This document shows positions 6,721-12,245 of a DNA stretch of 12,245 nucleotides, piece after piece. The notes under the pieces were generated by a model. It was not told the DNA's origin and did not search any database. It saw only the letters and a program-made list of their open reading frames with translations. Origin of the DNA: an uncultured Campylobacter sp. Lineage in GTDB: Bacteria > Campylobacterota > Campylobacteria > Campylobacterales > Campylobacteraceae. How positions within the stretch are numbered: position 1 is the first letter of the stretch; each line of letters begins with the position of its first letter. The stretch spans positions 1 to 12,245 of the forward strand of contig NZ_CALEDC010000275.1 of NCBI RefSeq assembly GCF_937949835.1, given 5' to 3'. Position numbers and translations under genes: made by a program.

Positions 6721-7470
6721 TGCCGGGGTTTTCGCTCGTAGTTGCGTGGCAAATTTTATCTTTGCCGTGCGTCTTACGTAGAAATTTTGCCCTGCTACGC
6801 CGCTTTTGCTAAGAATTTTATCTACAGCACGCTCGCCGCTTTTACGATTACTTTGCTATGCAACGTCGATTTCGCAAGAAGTTTGGTTAGGACAATGCCA
6901 TTTCTGCCAGATTTCGTCCGCTTCGTGGATTTATAGAATTTTACTTAGTCACGTTGCCGCTGAGATAAATTCTGCCCCGCTTAGCGCTTCTGCGCGGATT
7001 TTAACCCTGCCTGACAAGCGCGATTAAAATTTTACTTTGCTTTGATACAGCGGCGTGGAATTTTGCCCATACGGCGTAGCGACACAGAATTTTAACCTCT
7101 GCAAAATTCCGCCTCAAAACTTGCTATCCTTGCCTCATTTCTACGGAAAGGGCTCAAAATTTTACTGCCTCGCACGCTGCCACACTAAATGCACGCAGGA
7201 TGAAAATTTATCGAAGGACTTCAGCGCAGAATTTCGCGAGGCTAAATTTTATTACTGCGAAAAATTTTAACCACTCATAGCAAGCGTCTACGGCGCGATA
7301 AACTCCAAATTAGGGCTTCAAGCTGGCTTAGCAGGCTTATTGCCAAATTTTAACTACCTTGGTCGCCGTAAGACTAGAAATTTACAAAATCGTTTTATAA
7401 AATTTCGCAGCGTCGCGCGGTAAAATTTTAAAATCGGCGCCGTACTTGTAAGGCAGAATTTAACGGAATT
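6721..7470 (+). repeat. Degenerate ~30-31 bp periodic array in the dapE-ogt spacer
   Basis: No credible gene lies between the convergent dapE and ogt. Instead an AAATTTTA/GAATTTTR core followed by a C/T-rich then GC-rich segment repeats with a period near 30-31 bp. Starts are at 6751, 6782, 6813 and a degenerate 6843; then 6936, 6967, 6997, 7027, 7058, 7087 and a degenerate 7117; then 7157 and 7187. The gap between 6843 and 6936 is about three periods and holds weak copies. Only the first 8-12 bases of each unit are well kept. After 7187 the cores continue to 7430 with irregular spacing (15-38 bp). Short open frames here read through the repeats and have no ribosome sites. Confidence 0.7.
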
Positions 7471-8034
7471 TTACTTGCCAAATTTGGCTAGGCTTTCTCT
7501 TTCAAAGTTTAGCAGCCACGCTTTGGTAGCTACGCCGCCTGCGCCGCTGTATCCTCCGAGCCCGCCCGAAGCTACGACGCGGTGGCACGGCACGATGATG
7601 GGGATTTTGTTTTTGCCATTTGCGCCGCCTACTGCGCGACTTGCGCGCGGTCTGCCGATAGCCGCAGCTAGCTCGCCATATGTTACGATCTCGCCGTAGG
7701 GGATCTCTAAAAGCGCGCTCCACACGGACTTTTGAAACTGCGTGCCGTTTTGGCTTAGTTTAACTCTAAAGCTTTTAAGCTCACCCCTAAAATAGGCGCT
7801 AAGCTCGTCGGTGCAAAGAGCCAAATTCTTTCTTAAATCACTAAGCTTTAAATCGCGTCCTTTATCGTCCGCTGCACGCACAAAGCCGAATTTAAGCTCT
7901 GCGTCGTATTTTTTAAAGATCTCATCATTGGGCCCGCGGACAGAGCTTTTGACCCAGTCGATGCTGCAGATCCCGATCTCATCATCACAAATTTCAAGCA
8001 TTCCAATAGGCGAATTAAAAAAGGCTTTTTGCAT
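7471..8034 (-). CDS. ogt: Methylated-DNA--protein-cysteine S-methyltransferase
   Basis: A suicide repair protein that moves the alkyl group from O6-alkylguanine (or O4-alkylthymine) onto its own cysteine. The 187-residue protein has the variable N-terminal domain (1-90), then the conserved DNA-binding/active-site domain: FQKSVWSALLEIPYGEIVTYGELA (100-123), the arginine-finger helix SRAVGGANGKN (132-142, R133), and the active site IPIIVPCHRVV with acceptor C150, followed by GGLGGYSGAGGVATKAWLLNFE. All key residues are present. The ATG at 8032-8034 has AAAGGA five bases upstream. It stands alone on the minus strand, downstream of the M23/RusA-like operon and behind a weak terminator, and converges with dapE. 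The symbol follows the Ogt-type single-domain architecture; Ada-type N-terminal domains are absent. Confidence 0.93.
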   Translation of the reverse strand: MQKAFFNSPIGMLEICDDEIGICSIDWVKSSVRGPNDEIFKKYDAELKFGFVRAADDKGRDLKLSDLRKNLALCTDELSAYFRGELKSFRVKLSQNGTQFQKSVWSALLEIPYGEIVTYGELAAAIGRPRASRAVGGANGKNKIPIIVPCHRVVASGGLGGYSGAGGVATKAWLLNFERESLAKFGK

Positions 8035-8078
8035 CTCAATCCTTTCAAATTTTTACTGGTTTGATCAAAAAATTTTAA

Positions 8079-8100
8079 AAAGCGCTTGTTGCGGGCAAGC
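8079..8100 (-). terminator. Weak intrinsic terminator after the RusA-like gene
   Basis: Read on the minus strand: GCTTG (8100-8096), a seven-base loop CCCGCAA, CAAGC (8088-8084), then GCTTTTT and further T/A-rich sequence. The stem has only five pairs, so strength is doubtful, but it lies in the right place between the end of the 8176-10101 gene and the start of ogt. A second small stem (TGCG 8127-8130 with CGCA 8135-8138) flanked by A/T runs lies just before it. Confidence 0.4.
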
Positions 8101-8175
8101 TAAAGCTCGAAAACGGCGAAATTTTATGCGATAACGCAAAATTTTAAAATTTATACGCAAGGCGCCGCAAAGTCT

Positions 8176-10101
8176 CTACTCAAACCGCACGAGGTTTACT
8201 AAAACCCCATCGAAAACGTCCTGCTTAAAGAGCTTGATCTCGCGCACGATATCTGCGTTATCATCGTCGATGACGCCGTTTTTGACGAGGCTGTCCTCGA
8301 TGAGCTTAAAGATAGAGGCGTGGTTGCTGACGTCGGAGATACCGCTTTTAAAGCCCATTTCAAGGCGTACTGGCACGCCTATGTGCACGCCGCGCAGGTC
8401 CTTGGCGACGTAAAGATCGGCGATCGTGCGTACCATTTTTTTCGCCATTTGGTAGCTCGCCGTGGACGACAAAATATCATTAAGACCGAAATTCTCCATC
8501 AAAAGCGGAATACGAACGCGCGCCAAAACCCCTTCGCCAGGCTCGCTCGCGCTCTTTTTCAAAAACGAAATTTTAATCCTATGCGCGATGCCTATAAAGC
8601 GCGGCTTAAGCTCGATGAGCCCAGCTCTAGGCGCTTGCGGTAGCGAGATAGGACGCGAAGCGCTTGCAATAGGCAGAGCCTGCAGACGCTCTCGAAGGCT
8701 CGCGCGATCTTTCGTAGGCGCTTTGCGCGCAGGCTTGTCATAGAAATTTACGGGCTTAGTCGCAAAAGTTGATTCGCTCCCAAAAGCAGCAGACGCGGGC
8801 TCATCACCAAGCGCCCCCTCCGCCATAGAAGAAGCAAACGTAGAATTCCCACCCGTCAACGCAGGCTGCGTGGGTTGCTCAAATTCGGGCACAAATTCAT
8901 TTCCCGCTTGCGGCGGCAAATTTAAAGGGTACCGCTCTTGCGCGGAGCTTTTCTGTGCTAAATTTTGCTCGGCGGAATTTTCTAGCGCGCAATTTTGCCC
9001 TTTTGCCAAAAACGCGGAATTCTCACCGACGAAATTCTCATCTTGAGGCGCGAATTCCAAGGCATTTTCTAAGGCAAAATTTGCGGCACGGCGGCTAGCG
9101 AAATTAGCGCTTTGCCCCTTAGAAAACTCGGAGCCTTGAGGCTTGCAATCATTTGCGCACTTTATATCAAGCGCAGAATTTGCGAAAGTGGAATTTTTTG
9201 ATGCAGAGCCTTGCGCCGTAGAATTTTTACTTCGTAAGTTCGCGCCCTGCTCTGCTACAAACGAATTTTCAACCGTAAAATTCTTTGTTTGCGCTATAAA
9301 ATTAGAATTTTGCGCCTCAAATGCGGAATCTTTCACGAGCGCAGAGCTTTGCGCGGAAATAAAATTTCGCGATGCAGGAATGAAGCTTTGCCCTTTGGCA
9401 GAATTCGCAGACACAGAGCTTTGCGGCATAAAATTTTTACTCCTCGCATTTTCGCTCTCTTCGAAGCTAGCGGCAAGCCCCACGCTCATATCATCCTGCG
9501 CAGCGTCATTTTGCAAAATTAAATTCTCGCGCGTCGTATCCCAAGCGGTATCTGCGCAAAATTCCGCCCGAGCTGCGCCATAAAATTCTGCTTGCGAAGC
9601 ATCTTGAAATTCTGCCTGCGAAGTAAAGCCTTGCGCACTATGGGCGCTGCGCGCAGAAAAATCTCTCTCGCCGCGCCTTGCGTTTGTAGCATACGAAGTC
9701 TTTGCCAAGCTGCCGCCAGCCTCGGACGAAACCGCGCCCGAATCTCCGCCGCAAAAGCTACCAAAATCGCAAGCGCCGTCAAACTCCGCATAGCCATCTG
9801 CCGCGCGGAGACGATCTGCGCGGGCTTTCTTTTTGGGCGTAGAAGAGAGCGTGAGCCTGCCTGCAAGCTCGCGTCCGCCGGAGTTTAAAATCCCAAAAAT
9901 TCTAGCTCTAAAACGCTCGAACTGCTCGCCACTGAGCGAAATTTTGTCGTTTAGGCTCTGCACGCCGAAGTCTGCAGCGGTAAAATTTACGATCGCTCCG
10001 TCTCTACTCGCGACGCGCACACGACCTTTGACCGAGCCTTTTAGCTTAAAATCGCTGCCTGCGAGAATTTTTTTCATCAACTCCTTCGGATTATAGGGCA
10101 T
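8176..10101 (-). CDS. RusA-like nuclease-domain protein with long low-complexity linker
   Basis: About 641 residues from the ATG at 10099-10101, one base after the M23 stop codon. Other starts are possible: an in-frame ATG at 10128 overlapping M23, or the ATG at 10077, which has GAAGGAG only three bases away. Residues about 9-87 form a small beta-rich N-terminal domain that I do not recognise. Residues about 88-497 are a Ser/Ala/Asn/Phe/Gln-rich, probably disordered linker with a weak five-residue rhythm. Residues about 498-641 look like RusA, the Holliday-junction resolvase: helix ASYQMAKKMVRTIADLY, strand VPVRLEMGF, then D590-V-S-N593, K599xxxD603xLxKxG and D613-D614, then two strands. Against E. 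coli RusA (from memory) the K-x3-D-x-L-x-K-x-G-x3-DD spacing matches exactly, but the second Asp of DxDN is Ser592. A nuclease role is inference; loss of activity is possible. It probably forms an operon with the M23 gene. Confidence 0.8.
   Translation of the reverse strand: MPYNPKELMKKILAGSDFKLKGSVKGRVRVASRDGAIVNFTAADFGVQSLNDKISLSGEQFERFRARIFGILNSGGRELAGRLTLSSTPKKKARADRLRAADGYAEFDGACDFGSFCGGDSGAVSSEAGGSLAKTSYATNARRGERDFSARSAHSAQGFTSQAEFQDASQAEFYGAARAEFCADTAWDTTRENLILQNDAAQDDMSVGLAASFEESENARSKNFMPQSSVSANSAKGQSFIPASRNFISAQSSALVKDSAFEAQNSNFIAQTKNFTVENSFVAEQGANLRSKNSTAQGSASKNSTFANSALDIKCANDCKPQGSEFSKGQSANFASRRAANFALENALEFAPQDENFVGENSAFLAKGQNCALENSAEQNLAQKSSAQERYPLNLPPQAGNEFVPEFEQPTQPALTGGNSTFASSMAEGALGDEPASAAFGSESTFATKPVNFYDKPARKAPTKDRASLRERLQALPIASASRPISLPQAPRAGLIELKPRFIGIAHRIKISFLKKSASEPGEGVLARVRIPLLMENFGLNDILSSTASYQMAKKMVRTIADLYVAKDLRGVHIGVPVRLEMGFKSGISDVSNHASIFKLIEDSLVKNGVIDDDNADIVREIKLFKQDVFDGVLVNLVRFE
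8881..9640 (-). repeat. In-frame RAATTY repeats encoding the low-complexity linker
   Basis: Within the linker of the RusA-like gene the words AAATTT, GAATTT, AAATTC and GAATTC recur at spacings that are multiples of three, often 15 or 30: 8960, 8975 and a variant at 8990; 9017, 9032; 9176, 9191, 9221; 9263, 9278; 9401, 9431. Because the phase is constant, the complement is usually read as AAT-TT/TC, giving Asn-Phe or Asn-Ser. The protein shows pentads such as QNCAL-ENSAE-QNLAQ and SKNST-AQGSA-SKNST-FANSA. The modules resemble those in the non-coding spacers at 4108-4440 and 6751-7187. Confidence 0.65.
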
Positions 10102-10102
10102 T

Positions 10103-10915
10103 TTAGCGCTCGCCAAAAACCACTTCATTAAATTTAGCGACGAAGCTTAGCGGATTGACGCTCACGCCGTTGATCGCGATGCCGAAGTGCAGATGTGGGC
10201 CACTAACTCTGCCGCTCTCGCCCGAAAGTGCGATTTCATCGCCTTTGTGAACGTGATCGCCAAGCGCCACTTTGATCTCGCTTAGATGATAGTACTGCGA
10301 ATAGATGCCGCCGCCGTGATCGATCACGACCGAACCGCCCGCGTAGTAGCGGTCTTTGGCGATGACTACGACGCCGTCGTTGGCGGCGCGCACCGCAGTG
10401 CCTACCGCGGCACGATAATCGGTGCCGCTGTGATAGCTTTTAAGCTCGCCATTAAAGGTGCGGGCATTGCCGAATGCAGAGGTTATTTTGGAGTTTAAAG
10501 GCAGCTCAAACGGCGTGGAAAAAAGATAGCGCGGCGTGGTGATCGCATAGATCGCGTTGGCTTCGTCGAGCTCTTTTTTGATACGCGCGGCGGCTTCTTT
10601 GGGCGGTTTAACTTTACCTGGAGCGACGCTTAGAGCCTCTTTTTTATACTCGCCCTTTTTCAAAGCGACGATCTGCTCGCGGATGCCGCTTTGATCTACT
10701 ATCCGCAGCGCGAAATCTCCCTTAGCGCGGTAATTCGCTGCTAAAACGGCGATTTTATCGCTAGAATTTGGAGCTGTAATGAGAGGAATTTGCTTTGAGC
10801 CAAAGCTCAACTCGGTTGTGCTTTTATCTAATTTTAAGATAACAACATCGCCGTTTACTATGTCTAAAGCGAAAATTTTGATCGCCAAAAGTGCAAAAAT
10901 AGCTAGAAATTTCAT
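10103..10915 (-). CDS. Secreted M23 (LytM-type) peptidoglycan endopeptidase
   Basis: M23 zinc endopeptidases cut peptide cross-links in peptidoglycan; in Campylobacter and Helicobacter several of them shape the helical cell. The 270-residue protein starts with a signal peptide (MKFLAIFALLAIKIFA, cleavage likely near residue 16). An N-terminal strand-rich domain follows (about 17-105), then a charged helical linker (105-120), and the LytM domain from about 138 to 256. The Zn-site residues are complete: H162 and D166 in HSGTDYR, H210 in YYHLS, and H241 and H243 in GPHLHFG. The enzyme is therefore expected to be active in the periplasm. The start ATG at 10913-10915 has only a weak GGA upstream. 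The RusA-like gene follows one base after its stop. It is divergent from the SYLF gene across about 105 bp. Confidence 0.93.
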   Translation of the reverse strand: MKFLAIFALLAIKIFALDIVNGDVVILKLDKSTTELSFGSKQIPLITAPNSSDKIAVLAANYRAKGDFALRIVDQSGIREQIVALKKGEYKKEALSVAPGKVKPPKEAAARIKKELDEANAIYAITTPRYLFSTPFELPLNSKITSAFGNARTFNGELKSYHSGTDYRAAVGTAVRAANDGVVVIAKDRYYAGGSVVIDHGGGIYSQYYHLSEIKVALGDHVHKGDEIALSGESGRVSGPHLHFGIAINGVSVNPLSFVAKFNEVVFGER

Positions 10916-10983
10916 AAATTTTCCAAAATTCGTTATTTTTCATCAATTTTTTGTTAAAAATTAGCTAAAACAAATGAAATTGC

Positions 10984-10992
10984 TGTTATAAT
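10984..10992 (+). promoter_or_regulatory. Extended -10 promoter of the SYLF gene
   Basis: TGTTATAAT is a perfect match to the extended -10 form TGnTATAAT favoured by Campylobacter RpoD. It implies a start near 10999 and a leader of about 22 bases containing AAAAGGA before the ATG. Upstream sequence is A/T-rich without a recognisable -35 box. This is the strongest promoter in the window. Confidence 0.75.
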
Positions 10993-11020
10993 AACGAAAA
11001 TTCAATTTTAAAAGGATTAA

Positions 11021-11839
11021 ATGATGAAAAAGTTTTTGCTTCTAGCATCTGTTGCACTTTGCGGTCTTTTGCACGCGGACGTCGTGGCAAATCAAGAGGT
11101 TATAGCGGCGACTAACGTTGTTAGATCTTTCGTAGCGGCTAATAACTTCGGCACCGATGAGCGCTATCTGACTAGCGCCAAAGCCGTCGCAATCCTAACC
11201 GACGTAAAACGTTTAGCTGCGGGCGCATCGCTACAATACGGCGATGGAATTTTTAGCGTCAAAGGCGAGAACGGCGAGTGGAGTTCGCCGATTTTTATCA
11301 AATATAAAGGCTATGGCGTAGGCTTGCAAGCAGGCTACGAGACGAGCGACATCGTGATGATCTTCCATACTACGAAGTCATATCAAGACATTTTTACCGG
11401 CACAGACACCCTTGAGATCAATGTAGGTGCTGCAGCAGGCGGCGTAGGTAGAAGAACCGGTCGCGCAACCGATCTGCCTGATATTTCTGCATGGATGGTA
11501 AGCCCGGGCGAGCAAACAGGCGTCTACCTAGGCGTATCGATCGACAACGGCAGAATTACTATCGACGATCAACTAACTAACGACTTCTATGAGAGAATTT
11601 ACGACTACGAGGACATCTTAAATGACTCTCCGCGCGCGAATAAATACGCAAAAAGATGGAAGGAAGTGATGAGGAAGTATTTCACAAACGGCGAGAAATA
11701 CGGCGCTAGCAGCAGTGCGGCGATACCTGTAAATCACGTGCAGAAAAAATATCCGGACGGCAAGCCGATCATCTCAAACCGCTCTCCTAGAACTCATGCT
11801 AAGGCTACGCGAAGCAAAAAGGCTAAAAAAGCAAAATAA
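11021..11839 (+). CDS. Secreted SYLF (Ysc84-type) lipid-binding domain protein
   Basis: SYLF domains bind phospholipids; bacterial members are periplasmic or envelope proteins of poorly known role. The 272-residue protein has a signal peptide (MMKKFLLLASVALCGLLHA, cleavage likely after A19). The SYLF domain then covers about 25-195. It shows the family's order of blocks: ATNVVRSFVA, YLTSAKAVAILTDVKR, YGDGIFSVKGENGEWSSPIFIKYKGYGVGLQAGYETSDIVMIF, then a TLEINVGAAAGGVGR segment, and finally GVYLGVSIDNGRITIDD with the YERIY helix. A non-family C-terminal tail (about 225-272) ends in a run rich in lysine (KATRSKKAKKAK). Two ATGs lie in tandem; AAAAGGA suits either. Monocistronic: a strong extended -10 promoter lies upstream and a clear terminator downstream. 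Confidence 0.92.
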   Translation: MMKKFLLLASVALCGLLHADVVANQEVIAATNVVRSFVAANNFGTDERYLTSAKAVAILTDVKRLAAGASLQYGDGIFSVKGENGEWSSPIFIKYKGYGVGLQAGYETSDIVMIFHTTKSYQDIFTGTDTLEINVGAAAGGVGRRTGRATDLPDISAWMVSPGEQTGVYLGVSIDNGRITIDDQLTNDFYERIYDYEDILNDSPRANKYAKRWKEVMRKYFTNGEKYGASSSAAIPVNHVQKKYPDGKPIISNRSPRTHAKATRSKKAKKAK

Positions 11840-11850
11840 ATTATCGAGTT

Positions 11851-11878
11851 AAGCCCCGCCGATGGGGCTTCTTGTTTT
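11851..11878 (+). terminator. Rho-independent terminator of the SYLF gene
   Basis: AAGCCCC (11851-11857) pairs perfectly with GGGGCTT (11864-11870) around the loop GCCGAT, followed by CTTGTTTT. It lies 11 bases after the stop codon. This is the clearest intrinsic terminator in the window. Confidence 0.85.
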
Positions 11879-12094
11879 GGATTTTGCGTTGAGTTTGTGC
11901 AAGAGCGCCTAGATGTGAAATCGAAGCGCATAGGTTATTTTAAAAAGATTTATTGATTCTTTACTAAAGTATTTTATTTAATTTTTATGAGTTATTAGAT
12001 ATATAAGGACCGAATAAAATTTTATGGAATTTAACGAAATTTTTATAAAATTTAATCAGTTTTTTATATTTTTATCACTACAATTATATTTCTT
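11879..12094. other. AT-rich spacer with helically phased A-tracts before tRNA-Lys
   Basis: No gene is visible. Four AAATTT/GAATTT words start at 12017, 12027, 12037 and 12048, that is 10-11 bp apart, about one turn of the double helix, and end some 25 bp upstream of the tRNA -10 box. Such phasing is expected to bend DNA and is typical of upstream activating DNA at stable-RNA promoters. The rest (11879-12010) holds nothing I can name. Confidence 0.55.
12079..12084 (+). promoter_or_regulatory. -10 box of the tRNA-Lys gene
   Basis: TACAAT lies 11 bases before the first base of the mature tRNA and is preceded by T-rich sequence (12060-12075) in place of a -35 box. The implied start near 12091 leaves a very short 5' leader for RNase P to remove. 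Confidence 0.6.
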
Positions 12095-12170
12095 GTCTCG
12101 TTAGCTCAGTTGGTAGAGCATCTGACTCTTAATCAGGCGGCCGTAGGTTCGAATCCTACACGGGACACCA
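12095..12170 (+). tRNA. tRNA-Lys (anticodon CUU)
   Basis: A complete 76-base cloverleaf with encoded CCA. The acceptor stem GTCTCGT pairs with ACGGGAC (one G-T pair), discriminator A12167, CCA at 12168-12170. The D arm lies within GCTCAGTTGGTAGAGC, the anticodon loop is CTCTTAA giving anticodon CTT, and the T arm contains the standard GGTTCGAATCC. It would read AAG lysine codons. Confidence 0.96.
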
Positions 12171-12213
12171 TCTATCAAATTTTCCCCCTATTTTTAGTTT
12201 TTTGATTTTTTTT

Positions 12214-12237
12214 AAAAGCCCTACATCATGGGTTTTT
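12214..12237 (+). terminator. Intrinsic terminator after tRNA-Lys
   Basis: AAAAGCCC (12214-12221) pairs with GGGTTTTT (12230-12237) over eight pairs (one G-T) around an eight-base loop. The 3' arm itself supplies the U-run. It lies 44 bases after the tRNA, in AT-rich sequence. Confidence 0.65.
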
Positions 12238-12245
12238 GAAATTTT

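Noticed and set aside
6751..7187. CRISPR-like array with ~30 bp periodicity
   Set aside because: Only about 8-12 bases per unit are conserved, units differ from each other, there is no fixed repeat of 24-37 bp, no leader and no cas gene nearby.
6742..7270. Plus-strand small open frames in the dapE-ogt spacer
   Set aside because: They overlap each other in different frames, have no ribosome sites, read through the repeat array and give biased, motif-free proteins.
8881..9640. Canonical pentapeptide-repeat (A[D/N]LxX) protein
   Set aside because: A few pentads such as GANLR fit, but the central Leu/Phe position is mostly not kept and the runs break often, so a right-handed beta-helix is not supported.
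9143..9888. Plus-strand frames opposite the linker of the RusA-like gene
   Set aside because: Repetitive Phe/Ala/Cys-rich shadows of the minus-strand linker repeats; the minus frame continues into a recognisable domain at its C-terminal end.
11021..11080. SYLF protein as a lipoprotein via Cys14
   Set aside because: The residues before Cys14 (VAL) do not form a lipobox, and a normal signal peptidase I site (LLHA before DVV) follows.
12095..12245. Integration site (att) at the tRNA-Lys 3' end
   Set aside because: No second copy of the tRNA 3' end and no integrase gene are visible in the window.

Overview
The window looks like chromosome of a Campylobacter with unusually high GC (mid-40s percent by eye), of the C. 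gracilis / C. rectus / C. showae kind. This rests on the gene content (Campylobacter-type mobB-fbp-small Cys protein block, LysE-family exporter-dapE pair, class I FBPase, SYLF protein), on TGnTATAAT and TACAAT -10 boxes without clear -35 boxes, and on the great abundance of AAATTT/GAATTT words. The species is an inference.

Layout. (1) 1-210: C-terminal end of a beta-propeller-like protein running in from the left. (2) 478-1966, minus strand: a lipoprotein gene followed by a gene of unknown function. (3) 2067-3622, plus strand: mobB, fbp and a 69-residue Cys-motif protein, tightly packed and sharing one promoter. (4) 3623-4871: a 1.25 kb spacer with no convincing gene, built from several families of short degenerate repeats that each carry RAATTY (mostly AAATTT). 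(5) 4872-6662, plus strand: LysE-family exporter and dapE, ending in a long hairpin. (6) 6663-7470: a second repeat spacer whose core is a degenerate array of about 30-31 bp period. (7) 7471-8034, minus strand: ogt. (8) 8176-10915, minus strand: a secreted M23 peptidase and, one base downstream, a large protein with a C-terminal RusA-like nuclease domain and a roughly 410-residue low-complexity linker. (9) 11021-11839, plus strand: a secreted SYLF-domain protein with its own promoter and terminator. (10) 12095-12170: tRNA-Lys(CUU).

The genes are mostly housekeeping: cofactor synthesis (mobB), gluconeogenesis (fbp), lysine/peptidoglycan precursor synthesis (dapE), alkylation repair (ogt) and envelope functions (M23, SYLF, lipoprotein). 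As I recall the C. jejuni map, mobB-fbp, lysE-dapE and the M23 pair lie at separate loci there. If so, this window is a mosaic of short conserved blocks, with the repeat spacers at the joins.

The most unusual thing is the repeat material. The same RAATTY-centred modules, spaced 15, about 30-31 or about 38 bp, fill two intergenic spacers and also occur in frame (spacings in multiples of three, often 15) inside the linker of the RusA-like protein. RAATTY is the sequence methylated by CtsM in C. jejuni, where that methylation marks DNA for uptake. An uptake-driven expansion of these repeats is a testable hypothesis, not something the sequence proves. The second point of interest is the RusA-like signature itself, a Holliday-junction-resolvase-type active site that seems to lack one of its aspartates.
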